Below, piece after piece: positions 32,039-41,975 of a stretch of DNA of 64,000 nt (position 1 is the first letter of the stretch; each line of letters opens with the position of its first letter). The translations under genes were made by a program, and so were the position numbers. The stretch is from Macrolepiota albuminosa (taxonomy: Eukaryota; Basidiomycota; Agaricomycetes; Agaricales; Agaricaceae): assembly GCA_027475525.1 (NCBI GenBank), contig JAMWFC010000055.1:2319042-2383041 (forward strand). The letters are read 5' to 3'. Below the pieces are notes generated by a model. The model was given only the letters and a program-made list of their open reading frames with translations, was not told the origin of the DNA and ran no database searches.

Positions 32039-32838
32039 GAGACCCCTTGCTGGAACCCTCGGCAACGGACTCCTTCTTCTGCTCCTTGGCAAGCTCTGCC
32101 CTCACTACCGCCAAAGTGTGCGCGGCAGCGGCAGCGGCAGCCTCCTCCTGTTCTTGCTCGATTTGTAAGCGAGCAAGGGGCTCCAGCACCTCTTGTTTAC
32201 TGCGAGGAGATAGTTCAGTCCATAGCTAGAGAAGGAGAGGTCAGAAGCTACTTACTCGGTTGCTGATGCGCTTATGGTCATCGGCAACGCCCCAGAAAGA
32301 ATGTCCTCCAGCTCATCTTCGATGGTGGGGACTGGGGGAGGTGCCTAGAGAGCAATCAGCTAAGCGACACGCTAGGCAGCAAAGACAACTTACGAAGCGG
32401 GAAAAGGGCGCTAACCACTCAGCGCCACGATTATCGACGTAACAGGCACGACACCACTCCCGCACCTCGATCTCCCGATCCCAGCCAACGCCAAGGACCC
32501 TCACCTCATACCACTTCTCCAGCAGCTTCATTACACCAACCACAAGGTTTTGGGATGCCTCGGCGCCAACGCCTTCGATATGACAGATAAAGCGGTTGGC
32601 CTTGGCGATGTATGCGTAGGCGGCTTCCTGGGCAGCCTGAGAAGGAACGGGGGGTGGAGTTGGAATACGGAAGGACATATTTTTATTGTTGAGTGCCAGG
32701 AAAAGATGGGGAGAAGAAACGAAGTCCAAACTTAGGCGCCAGGACTATAAACAAAATCTCAAGAACGCACGGACCACTTGTCACAAAAGCGGTAACGGTA
32801 GCCTTATTTGGTGACTGAGGACAGTCAATTTTTCAGTT

Positions 32839-32847
32839 GGGGGGAGA
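32839..32847 (+). other. gypsy-1 polypurine tract
   Basis: GGGGGGAGA immediately before the 3' LTR, identical to that of gypsy-2. Confidence 0.75.
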
Positions 32848-33811
32848 TGATAGGACCCCATACAGGAGCAGCGCATCAACGGCAGGTGACGGCAGGCTCG
32901 GCACCGGCACCGGAAATCTTGCCGCACTTGTTCTGAACTTAGCGCACGTGTTCTACCTATTTTAAGCCATTTCCGACGGCCGGACACGGCAAGAAGCAGA
33001 TCCAATCAGTGATAGCGCCGATCGGCAGACAGAATGACAACTGACAGATGGCATCAGTCACTAACGACAGCGCTTAGCGAGAAGCCTGATGATCTATCAA
33101 GAACTGACGGACAGCTTAGCGTTTGACCTTGGCGTCTAACACCGCTTAGCGTCTCAATTTGGCGCCTGACATTGCTTAGGTACTCTGATGGACAGAAGGG
33201 TGATGGAGTGATGGTTTAGCTTCGCGATCTGTCGCCTGGCGTCGCTAAGGCTCTTGAATGGACGGTAGGGATCTGAAACCGTTGGAGCTACCCCTTTGAA
33301 ATTTTCTAGTTTACCGCACTCTGGCGTCATTAGCCACTGGCGACGGCGAACTCATTGTAGTATAAAAGTACTTACCGACTTGTACATAGACCAAGAAGAG
33401 AACAATAGACCAGAGTTCACTACTCCCCTTTCTTCAGTCTCCCTTACGCTCAAGAGCTCATTTATGCTATGGTCGGCAACATCAAACTCATCGGCAGTTA
33501 CAGACGCTCACCAACATTTGACACACTCACGCCTTGCAATTACGGCAGGCATCATCGACGCTTAGACCTCGCTAAGCATACCGTGCTCTTGCCGCTCACA
33601 TTGCCGTGTTCGCTTACCGCTCTTTCATAGGCGCTTTACCTTAGCGCTTTACACTTGCCGACTCCCTTACCGACTTTTACCCATTTTCACAGGCGCATTC
33701 TCTGGGACCTGCCCGGGACTCCTCACATCACTTATAGCGCGCCCAACGCAAACTCTTGGTACGGTAACACCAAAGTTACATTTGTTGCTGACCAAACTTT
33801 GGGCGTCATCA
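32848..33811 (+). repeat. gypsy-1 3' LTR
   Basis: 964 bp, TGATAGG to GTCATCA, with TATAAAAG at 33361-33368. By hand I count 20 TTRSCG/CGSYAA hexamers in it. It is followed by target duplication CCAC at 33812-33815. Confidence 0.93.
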
Positions 33812-33815
33812 CCAC

Positions 33816-35983
33816 GTCGTCGTCGCCCACTTGAGGTACTCGGTTACCAGGATCTATCTTTTTCAGTTCACCCTCGCTTACCCACTGCTCCATCTTCTTC
33901 TCAAGACAAAGAGATTTATACAAGAATCACCCATCCTTACAATACTGAGGCCTTTTCATACTTCATTTCAAAACACGACCTGTCTTGTTCTTACCCTTAC
34001 TTAATTCGTAATCTTCATTGTGGCTTTCCTCTGGGAACCCTCCCTCTACTTACCAGCTCTGTGGTCATTCAAAATCATCCCTCGACATCCAGACTACCTC
34101 AGGTTGTACATGCTTATCTTGCCGATGAAATCGAAGCTGGTCGAATGTCGGGTCCTTTCCTTCTCTGTCACACTGAACGTATTCTTAGAGGTCCCATCTT
34201 TTCGTCACCATTAATTGTTGCAGAGCAATTCCAAGGTCCGGACTTGCCTGTAAAGTTTTGTGTATGCAGGAATCTTTCAAAGGATGATCCTCTCACGGGT
34301 ACTTTCTCGGTCAATAGTTTCATCCACAAGGAAGATTTCCCTACACGATTCGATATTGCTCATTTAGTAGCTGAGCAGGTAGGTCATTCATAAACTGCTA
34401 ATTTAGACCATTCTTCTCTCAATTCGCTTTTATTTTGTTTCCATGTCTCGTTCTATTTCTCTGTCTATTTCCCATTTCCCATCAGTCTCCACTTTTCTTA
34501 TCACGAGCTCTGATTGCTCTACTCTGTCCTATATCTTTGCTTGTTTCACATTTCATTCAATTTCGATCTGTCTCTATTTCTCTTGTCACGAGCTCTGGTT
34601 GCTCTATTCTCGATGGTTATCACCTCTTTTCTTGGAACTTTCACATTTCATTCAATGTCTTCTCAATCCATTTCCCACATTTTGCAAATCCCTCTTTTAT
34701 TCATTGCACATTTTGCAAATCCCTCTTTTATTCATTGTAATATTGTTTGTAACCCAACTCATTTATTTCAGTTAGCCGTTGCGCCTCCTGGGACACAAGC
34801 TTGTTGTTTCGATATCAAATCTTTCCATAGAACCTGCCCAGTACTCCCAGACCATAAACCCTTCTTGGTGGTCAGTCTCGAGGATAAATTTTACATTGAC
34901 CATAACCATCCTTTTGGTGCAAGACCAGCCAGCAGTAACTCAGGTCAGATCGGAAATGCAATAATGGACATCTGGTCTGCCGAGATGAAAGATGACGGAC
35001 TTCTTTTTAAGTTCGAAGATGATTTCTGCTGCCTACATTTTCCTAGAGACAGCAGTATTTTCCATCATCATGGTTTTTCCTACACCCACAACAGAAATTC
35101 TATTCTAAACCTCATTGCTTCGCTCAACATCCCCTGGCATAAAGAAAAATCCGGCTCCGAATTCTGTGATTCATTTACTTTCATTGGATTTTACTGGAAC
35201 CTTGCAGAACGACACGTGTCTCTTCCAGAGAACAAACGCCTCAAATATCTTTCCTGTATTTCGGCTATGATAGTCGATCACGAAAAAAACCACAAAGGTT
35301 TCCAACTCAGAGATATACAAGTTTTGCATGGTACCCTGATCCATATTTCATTCGTGTTTCCGGAGGGATCTTCTCGTCTGCCTGTGTTCTCCAACTTTAT
35401 GTCCACTTATCGTGGAAACAAATTCAAAAAGTACCATCTCTCTAATTCCTTTCTGCACAACTTAAAATGGTGGCAAGCTCGCCTCCTAGACACTACTGCT
35501 TCCCGTCGACTCTTTCCTATTAAACCTCTTGAAGACTTCAATATATTTGTCGATGCTTCCACATCATGGGGGATCGGCATTATTTTTACTCAATTTCATT
35601 ATTCTTTAAAATTGAAATCCAACTGGAAACACCCTGGCCAGGATATCTGTTGGCTCGAGTCCATCGCTATCGAAATTTTATTCTACTTTCTCTGCCAGCT
35701 GGGCATCCGCAACAGGCGCATTCTTGTTCACTCGGACAACTCTGGTGCTATAGGTGCCCATCAAAAGGGGCGTAGTTGCTCCACATATCTGAATTTATGT
35801 GTTTGCCGTTCATACTCAATTCTCAATGAATGTATGATCGTTCCCACTTATTGTTATATCCCTTCAGAATTGAACCCGGCTGACGCGCTCTCGCGTGGAG
35901 AACGCGCACCACCAAACTCTACCTATTTGACCCGGGCATTTGATTTGCCCGACGACATCAAAAACTCATTCATTGATGCCTGA
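33816..35983 (+). CDS. Ngaro-1 ORF2: reverse transcriptase-RNase H, with one 393-bp intron
   Basis: The open frame resumes straight after the gypsy-1 target site and runs to 34378. A GT-AG intron (34379-34771, phase 0) joins AEQ to LAVAPPG. Exon 2 runs 34772-35983. The RT has CFDIKSFH (first catalytic Asp), FGARPASSNSG and FKFEDDFCC, an FEDD version of the YxDD box. RNase H has IFVDASTSWGIG, LVHSDNSGAIG and ELNPADALSRG. It copies the element RNA for recombinase-mediated insertion. The true start is uncertain because ORF2 begins near the gypsy-1 insertion point. The stop overlaps the recombinase start by 8 nt (ATGCCTGA). No stop codons occur in the two exons. Confidence 0.88.
34379..34771 (+). 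other. Intron of the Ngaro-1 reverse transcriptase gene
   Basis: GTAGGT donor and TTATTTCAG acceptor. It is T-rich and built from repeated words. A 31-bp-period duplication (TTTGCAAATCCCTCTTTTAT) covers about 34681-34740, and CACATTTCATTCAAT-like and TCACGAGCTCTG-like segments each occur twice. At 393 bp it is far longer than host introns (47-64 bp). Confidence 0.75.
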
Positions 35984-37787
35984 CGACTTATTTCCGGTGC
36001 GTAGGCGCACCGACGGCATTGTTTACCCACGCAATTCAATGCTGCACAAACCTTCTCGTCAACCCTCTCCTGTTCCTTACATCTTCCAGCACAGACCCTC
36101 TCACCAACCTTCTCCTGTTCCTTATAACTTCATACATCGCCCATATGGATCTCACCAACCTTCTCCTATTCCTTATGACTTCATACATCGCCCGTATAAA
36201 CCACTGTCTAATCAAAAATCTATTCACGATTCATCAATCGCAACTTCCACATCCAATCACGATTCATCAATCGCAAATTCCACATCCAACCAAGACTCTC
36301 AACCAGCCTCGTTTAGTCCTTCCCCCACAAACATTTACACTCCCCGTCAATATACATTCACAAGAGTGTATACTCCTCGTTATCGTGATCCATCTTTTCC
36401 TAACTCGGACTCTACTCAACTTACTCAGGAGTTGCACGACGACTTTACTATTCCATCCAACCATCGGACTGATGACAGCGCTACTTTTTCTGACCATCGA
36501 AATCTTGCGGTTTCAACACTTCGAGGCATCAATCCTCGTCTCCCCAATTCTCAAAATTCATATAACCCTTCTCCACTCCGCCCTCTGGTTCCCGCAGATC
36601 GACGCTTGATCCTGTGGAGGACCCCTCACGGTCTCGCTGCCGACAAAATGCTATCATTAAACTTGTCTCTCGCTGCTCGAACCAAAATATTTATAGGCCT
36701 CCTTTCCTCCGTAGAAGAAAAGACACGCCAAGCTTATGGTGCAGGTATCCTCCGATTCACCCAATTCTGCGACGCCGAAAAGATTCCTGAAAATCTTCGT
36801 ATGCCGGCGGACCACACTTTGCTTGCGGCTTTCATAGCCAACCACATAGGTACCTGTTCAGTGCAATCAATCAAAATGTGGATCAATGGCTTACATTTAT
36901 GGCACAACTTTAATCAAGCCAAATGGTATGGCAATCACCCATGGATTAAATCTCTTCAGTCCTCCGCTGCTTCACATGGTATTCCTTTCAAACACCCACC
37001 TCGTCACCCCATATCTCTTTCTCACCTTAAATCGCTACATGACGACTTGGACTTTGCGTCTCCTGCCAGCTATGCCATCTGGGCTGCTGCCTTAACAGCT
37101 TTCTGGGGTTGTCGGCGCCTCGGTGAACTCCTTCCCTTGTCAGCTAAAAACTTTGATCCTTCCTGTAACATTACAATCAACTGTAACATCCGCATTTCTT
37201 CCGTCCACAACCGTCGCTCAATCACTATTCATATTCCCTGGACTAAGACAACACGTTCTGAGGGTGCCGACTGTTGTCTTACCCAGAGAGACAATTTATT
37301 CTGTCCGGTTCGAGCCATTACAAATCACTTAATTATCAACCATCCTTCGGATGGTTCACCTTTATTTGCTTTCCGCGATCCCTCGGCTGCCAGATTCTCC
37401 ATGTCATTTCTCACAAAAGATCTATTCCTTTCAACTACCAATAGTGACTATCTCCATTTCCTCTATCTCCTAACTCAAAAATTTTCTTACACACTACTTT
37501 CAGACATTTACTCAACAAAAGACCTCGACATCGTCCACGGCCACAGCTACCGTATCGGTGGCTCCGTAAAACTTCTATCCGATGGTGTACCTCCTCACAT
37601 CGTGATGAAACACGGTAGCTGGAGCTCTCTGTGTTTCTTGATTTATTGGAGAAGACTGGATACTATCGTTCCTAATGCAATTGCCTCCGCGTGGGATGCG
37701 GCACGTCGTCGCTTTGCTCATGATAATAACCTATCAAACATATTGACTTCCGAATGGTCCGACTTGCTTAATCTTTCTATGTCGTAA
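35976..37787 (+). CDS. Ngaro-1 ORF3: tyrosine recombinase
   Basis: ATG 35976 overlaps the RT stop by 8 nt and gives 603 residues. The N-terminal third is low-complexity with three QPSPVPY/QPSPIPY-type repeats (36059-36200) and Ser/Asn-rich repeats. The SAM-like core-binding segment (VEEKTRQAYGAGILRFTQFC) precedes the catalytic domain: R381 in GCRRLGEL, H523-x-x-R526 in HGHSYRIGG, H546/W549 in KHGSWSS and Y557 in FLIYWRR. All five tyrosine-recombinase positions are present. It integrates the circular DNA copy without target duplication, consistent with the borders. Intact. Confidence 0.92.
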   Translation: MPDDLFPVRRRTDGIVYPRNSMLHKPSRQPSPVPYIFQHRPSHQPSPVPYNFIHRPYGSHQPSPIPYDFIHRPYKPLSNQKSIHDSSIATSTSNHDSSIANSTSNQDSQPASFSPSPTNIYTPRQYTFTRVYTPRYRDPSFPNSDSTQLTQELHDDFTIPSNHRTDDSATFSDHRNLAVSTLRGINPRLPNSQNSYNPSPLRPLVPADRRLILWRTPHGLAADKMLSLNLSLAARTKIFIGLLSSVEEKTRQAYGAGILRFTQFCDAEKIPENLRMPADHTLLAAFIANHIGTCSVQSIKMWINGLHLWHNFNQAKWYGNHPWIKSLQSSAASHGIPFKHPPRHPISLSHLKSLHDDLDFASPASYAIWAAALTAFWGCRRLGELLPLSAKNFDPSCNITINCNIRISSVHNRRSITIHIPWTKTTRSEGADCCLTQRDNLFCPVRAITNHLIINHPSDGSPLFAFRDPSAARFSMSFLTKDLFLSTTNSDYLHFLYLLTQKFSYTLLSDIYSTKDLDIVHGHSYRIGGSVKLLSDGVPPHIVMKHGSWSSLCFLIYWRRLDTIVPNAIASAWDAARRRFAHDNNLSNILTSEWSDLLNLSMS

Positions 37788-38110
37788 CTCCCATATCTCG
37801 TTTATCAATCCCAACTTATAACTTTTATTCTTGTAACGTACCATCAATCCCAACTCATAGCCTTTATAGTTGTAATGTATTATCGAATTTTATATTTTCC
37901 TTTCTTATTCTTCGTTATGCTTTTCTAACACCATAAGGGCACAGCTCTGTGGGGTAGGCGCGGCCGAGTTGAGCTGCGCCTGGTCGGGGTATCCGCCGCT
38001 CCTACCTTGAGCTGTTTCTGCGTTCGGAACTGAAACACCGTTCCTCCCGCCAAACTTGCCGAATTGTTCTGTCTATATATTCTCACAAGTCCGTCCGAAC
38101 CCAGCCTTAT
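37788..38110 (+). repeat. Ngaro-1 3' non-coding region with repeat B1
   Basis: After the recombinase stop, B1 ends at 38110 with CCGCCGCTCCTACCTTGAGC, an inner segment, then TATATATTCTCACAAGTCCG and CCCAGCCTTAT. The two outer parts recur at 38501-38563 (B2) without the inner part. Confidence 0.75.
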
Positions 38111-38377
38111 TGGAAGCTGAGCTACGTGCCCCGCCGGCTAGCTCAGCGTGAGATAAGGCGGGTGAAATAATAAGGACTTTATCCCCTTTATTCCTTTTTG
38201 GGCCATATCGTGCGGTAGTCACATATGGGTGAAACAACTCACTTGTCTCACCTTCATCTGTTCAGATTCACTTTCTGTCCAGCTCTATATTCGCTTTAAC
38301 TATGGGTGAAACAACTCACTTGTCTCACCTTCATCTGTTCAGATTCACTTTCTGTCCAGCTCTATATTCGCTTTAAC
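38111..38377 (+). repeat. Ngaro-1 repeat A2 including a 77-bp tandem duplication (38224-38377)
   Basis: 38111-38300 repeats A1 (190 bp). 38301-38377 is an exact second copy of 38224-38300, so A2 equals A1 in length once it is removed. Confidence 0.88.
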
Positions 38378-38563
38378 CCTCCCACCCTCCCAAAAAAAAA
38401 AAAAAAAAAAAAATAGATTAAATATTGAATATATCACTTGAATAATCTTTTACGCTAAACAGTCCAACACCTAGAGCTGCCGTAAGGGCCCTCCCGCCCT
38501 CCGCCGCTCCTACCTTGAGCTGTTTCTATATATTCTCACAAGTCCGTCCGAACCCAGCCTTAT
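38378..38563 (+). repeat. Ngaro-1 terminal segment with poly-A and shortened repeat B2
   Basis: CCTCCCACCCTCCC and a run of about 21 A (38393-38413) precede B2, 38501-38563, ending CCCAGCCTTAT. Host sequence follows (CATGTGATGTTAG). Confidence 0.7.
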
Positions 38564-38628
38564 CATGTGATGTTAGACTAAGATTAGATTAGATGATAAC
38601 GACCTCTAATCTAGTGTGGCGAAGGACG

Positions 38629-39194
38629 CTAAGGCGACACTATTGCATTCTGAACGAATAAGTTATTGTCATACTCATCCGCTTGACTAATAGCGCTCTG
38701 TACTGTCTCGTTATCAAAGCCTTCTCTGTCTCCTCTCTGTGTTCAGAAGATAGATTAGATATTTCGATTTACAGGAGGTAACTGCGTGCACTTACACGTT
38801 TGATGAAAAGTTTCACAAGTCGTCGCACACAATCCTTGCAATCCCCATTGCCAGGAATATAAGCTTCATCATGTTCACCGAGCGCAACCAATGCATTTCG
38901 AGCATCGAGGCTCAAACTACCGACCTCAAACAAACGCCACGCTTTTTGCGTCTGACCATCCCCCCGCCGGAAACAAACGCGATACCGGAATTCTGAATGC
39001 TGGAACATAATTTCAACAGATTTATAGCCGGCTGGTTTCTGACCATGATGCTCGCGAGGCCATGGATTATAGATTGGCCATACGAGGCTCCAGTGGCCTG
39101 TTTCTTGGACAGCAATATAGAGATTCTTGATTTCTGGATTATCAGGATTTTCGGCAAGCAACGTGAGGTCGTAGCTATAGTCGGTTGTCTTCAT
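38629..39194 (-). CDS. Conserved basidiomycete-type hypothetical protein
   Basis: Two exons, 39194-38796 and 38736-38629, give 168 residues across a 59-bp GT-AG intron (GTAAGT donor, phase 0). The frame ends cleanly at TAG 38629. The protein has no signal peptide or membrane segment. Distinctive parts are GHWSLVWPIYNPW, FEVGSLSLDARNALVALGEHDE, YIPGNGDCKDCVRRLVKLF and EGFDNETVQSAISQADEYD. I remember similar mushroom proteins with no known function. A 5'-UTR intron (GTGAGTAC... to ...ATCCTAG, about 39236-39312) is likely because the frame stays open upstream to that acceptor. It ends 65 bp from Ngaro-1. Confidence 0.6.
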
Positions 39195-39705
39195 TTCCCA
39201 AGGATTCGTGTCAGCCTCGAACTTTGAGTAGTACTAGGATGATATAATAATTAAATGTGGAACAAGAATCACGAAGATTCTATTCAGAAGGTCATTTAGC
39301 GTAGTACTCACATTTCACTGTGGCGAAGTTGAGTCGATATCAAAGAGGCGAGAAAGTGAAGTACGGATCAAACAGATGTACTATTTATCCCAGAGTCAGA
39401 TCAAAATGTTGTCCTTAGTGTTGACTTGGATACGCATGTGGACAAGGGAACAAGAATGTGGACACCCAGTACCAACATATTGATCTTGTTCTATAATTGG
39501 TGATATATCTGCAAAAAAAAACAAGGATACACTTACCTTGACCTAAACACTATGAGTGACATACGCTCGACTGTTAGATAAGCCGATAACTGGGTGGAGG
39601 ATCAGCGTGACATTGCCACTTTCGAAACTAACTCGAGGCTAATTTAAACTCAAAATTCCTCCCAATCATGTGAAAAAACATAGTCCTATCCAAGTCCTTG
39701 GCCAA
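39195..39705. other. Intergenic; 5' region of the hypothetical gene and 3' flank of kinase copy 1
   Basis: Holds the probable 5'-UTR intron of the minus-strand hypothetical gene. From about 39420 rightward it is the outer part of the left arm of the kinase inverted duplication, matched inverted near 48000-48265. Confidence 0.5.
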
Positions 39706-40705
39706 TCATAAAAACAAATAGGCCTTCCCGTAGATATCGCGGATAAACACTCTACAATCTCGATCATAAGTTGTCATAATTTTTGGCACCATGTTCATCC
39801 AGGCCTTGGGGTATTTATTCCAGCATCGTTGTGCGATGTAAGAATTCCAAAAATACGGATACCAACCGGCATACTCCCAATCGATAATGCCAGAAACATG
39901 GCCATCGTGAATAAGGATATTTTCGGGTACAAGATCACCATGTGAGAAAATAGGTGGTTTCTTGAAGTCAAAGTTGCTTAAGTCTACAGGCTCGATAACC
40001 GTAGAACCAACGGCGGAATTCGCCGTATCGATAGGCCAGTGGAGGAATTCTGAAAGATTCGTCGCTAACCATGGGCCATGAACGTCGAATGGATGAAATC
40101 CTAGGAATTGGGAAGGTTTTCCTACCATACCCATCTGTCCATAGGTATCCAAACAAGAGAGTTTTTGAAGAATCTCCTTCAACTCCGACTCGATGGTTGC
40201 TTGCTGATCTGGTTGGAGATTTGGGAGTAGAGAAGAAAGGCTATCCCCTGGAAGCTTTGACTGGACAATATACGTCATAGATCTAGCTTCGTCGTGAAGT
40301 GTCGCATATATTTCAGGGACAGGGACTGAGGTATGCGTAGCAACCAGCATAGTTGCTTCAGCTTCCCGTGAGCTAGCACGGGTCCCATATTTGACCAGTA
40401 GCCCATTTCCGATATCCACAGCACTTGGGTGTATTTCAGTTCCTTGAGATACTGCGAGTTTGACACGTTCAAGGGTCCATTCAGGTGGCTGACCAGAGAT
40501 GGCCTGCGACGACGCTACACATGTGGTGAGTATATCCTTTCAAGAGCTAGCGAGAACTCACATTTGTGGCTTTGCATTATTTCATTCAATGAAGAAGAGA
40601 GAAAAGGAGAGATGGGTCGAGTTCACGAGATGTTTCTTTAAGATCGGAAATTGCCACGACCATATATTATGTGAATATTATATTTATTTTATTATCATTT
40701 TTTTT
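39420..40705 (-). repeat. Left arm of a large inverted duplication
   Basis: About 1.28 kb carrying kinase copy 1 and its flanks. It is inverted relative to 40860-41755 plus 47898-48265; the right arm is split by Ngaro-2. The loop is about 40705-40860. Arms are nearly identical over coding sequence, more divergent outside. The outer border is where CCAAGTCAACA-type similarity ends. Confidence 0.8.
39706..40577 (-). CDS. APH/choline-kinase-type phosphotransferase family protein, copy 1
   Basis: Exons 40577-40562 (16 nt, MQSHK plus one base) and 40514-39706 join to 825 nt, 274 residues. The 47-bp intron has a perfect GTGAGT donor. The kinase N-lobe is reduced (LLVKYGTRASSREAEATMLVA carries the likely ATP-binding Lys and the Glu). 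The C-lobe has FSHGDLVPENIL, the Brenner-type catalytic loop HGDxxPxN, and IIDWEYAGWYP, the metal-binding IDWE motif. These features define the aminoglycoside-phosphotransferase-like family, abundant in mushrooms, with mostly unknown small-molecule substrates. The frame is intact. Substrate cannot be inferred. Confidence 0.88.
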
Positions 40706-40964
40706 ATATAGCAATGATCATGCATGATGCCTGCTTGGCCGGTCAGTAGCTCTGCCCATCTCTGAGTCTGAACTTTCAATATATAAGCACTGCCAAATAA
40801 CAGAGTCGATGAACTATATCATGATGAAGTGTGAGACCCTGGAGTAGAGGGAAATAGGGCAGGATGATAAAAAAATAAATATAATAAATATAATATTCAC
40901 ATAATATGGATGGTCGTTCTCTCGACCCATCTCTCCTTTTCTCTCTTCTTCATTGAATGAAATA
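40578..40964. promoter_or_regulatory. Shared divergent region between the two kinase copies (centre of the palindrome)
   Basis: 387 bp separate the two ATGs. The outer parts are the palindrome arms (CTCTTCTTCATTGAATGAAATAAT near each ATG). The centre (about 40705-40860) is unique, with AATATATAAGCACTGCC near 40781 as a possible TATA region. Each copy therefore kept its own proximal promoter. Confidence 0.5.
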
Positions 40965-41755
40965 ATGCAAAGCCACAAATGTGAGTTCTCGCTAGCTCTT
41001 GAAAGGATATACTCACCACATGTGTAGCGTCGTCGCAGGCCATCTCTGGTCAGCCACCTGAATGGACCCTTGAACGTGTCAAACTCGCAGTATCTCAAGG
41101 AACTGAAATACACCCAAGTGCTGTGGATATCGGAAATGGGCTACTGGTCAAATATGGGACCCGTGCTAGCTCACGGGAAGCTGAAGCAACTATGCTGGTT
41201 GCTACGCATACCTCAGTCCCTGTCCCTGAAATATATGCGACACTTCACGACGAAGCTAGATCTATGACGTATATTGTCCAGTCAAAGCTTCCAGGGGATA
41301 GCCTTTCTTCTCTACTCCCAAATCTCCAACCAGATCAGCAAGCAACCATCGAGTCGGAGTTGAAGGAGATTCTTCAAAAACTCTCTTGTTTGGATACCTA
41401 TGGACAGATGGGTATGGTAGGAAAACCTTCCCAATTCCTAGGATTTCATCCATTCGACGTTCATGGCCCATGGTTAGCGACGAATCTTTCAGAATTCCTC
41501 CACTGGCCTATCGATACGGCGAATTCCGCCGTTGGTTCTACGGTTATCGAGCCTGTAGACTTAAGCAACTTTGACTTTGAGAAACCACCTATTTTCTCAC
41601 ATGGTGATCTTCTACCCGAGAATATCCTTATTCACGATGGTCATGTTTCTGGAATTATCGATTGGGAGTATGCCGGTTGGTATCCGTATTTTTGGAATTC
41701 TTACATCGCACAAGGTTGCTGGAATCGATACCCCAAGACCTGGATGAACATGGTG

Positions 41756-41916
41756 GGCTGGCCTGACAGTCACGAGGCACGAGAGAGAGGCAGGGCGTGG
41801 TCTTTGAGTGAGGTGGCTGTGTTAGCGATGTAATAAATTTTCTTCTCAACAGCCACCCACCATTAGGCTTCATCGCACCCTAGCTCGCGTACTGCCTGAG
41901 CAGAAGTAAAATTTTC
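41756..41916 (+). repeat. Ngaro-2 repeat A1
   Basis: 161 bp, from GGCTGGCCTGACAGTCACG to AGAAGTAAAATTTTC. It recurs at 47190-47427. Confidence 0.92.
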
Positions 41917-41975
41917 AGTGAAGTTTTAGTCTACACATTCTAGGGAGTTCTTCTCTTCTCTACGTCGGGGTAAAA

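Larger units (their letters stand above)
31506..32678 (-). pseudogene. gypsy-1 antisense gene, 5' part (exons 1-5), separated by gypsy-2
   Basis: ATG at 32678 begins MSFRIPTPPPVP, as in gypsy-2. Exons 1 to 5 follow leftward with the same borders (first donor after SRF, next exon APPPVPTIEDELEDILS). The last exon lies at 19079-20243. Two 77-bp duplications (31531-31684 and 31885-32038) disturb exons 5 and 3 but are probably artefacts. The true lesion is gypsy-2. Confidence 0.82.
11131..33811 (+). mobile_element. gypsy-1: full-length Ty3/gypsy element, decayed, itself interrupted by gypsy-2
   Basis: LTRs are at 11131-12248 and 32848-33811, with terminal TGAT...ATCA, 4-bp target duplication CCAC, primer-binding site at 12252 and polypurine tract at 32839-32847. 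Internal genes are gag-protease (12629-14938), pol (14911-18645) and an antisense gene (32678 down to 19079) interrupted by gypsy-2 at 20302-31505. Removing gypsy-2, one target copy and four 77-bp artefacts leaves about 11.2 kb, matching gypsy-2. At least four in-frame stops inactivate gag-pol. Domain order protease-RT-RNase H-integrase and the FIDD active site place it in Ty3/gypsy (Metaviridae). I see no chromodomain. Confidence 0.92.
9325..38563 (+). mobile_element. Ngaro-1: Ngaro/DIRS-superfamily tyrosine-recombinase retrotransposon, split by nested gypsy insertions
   Basis: Order: terminal repeat A1 (9325-9514), gag-like ORF1 (9558-11125), a 22.7-kb gypsy nest (11131-33811), RT/RNase H (33816-35983), tyrosine recombinase (35976-37787), repeat B1 (ending 38110), A2 (38111-38377), and a shortened B2 (about 38501-38563). 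A1-ORFs-B1-A2-B2 split direct repeats plus RT and a tyrosine recombinase define Ngaro-type elements. A1 is 190 bp. A2 is 267 bp and becomes 190 bp after removing one 77-bp copy. B2 lacks an inner segment of B1 and is preceded by a poly-A tract. Without the gypsy nest the element is about 6.5 kb. Nothing looks like a target duplication, as expected for recombinase-mediated insertion. Confidence 0.85.

Noticed and set aside
36019..36609. 196-codon frame overlapping the recombinase N-terminus
   Set aside because: Out-of-frame reading of the low-complexity region with no conserved features.
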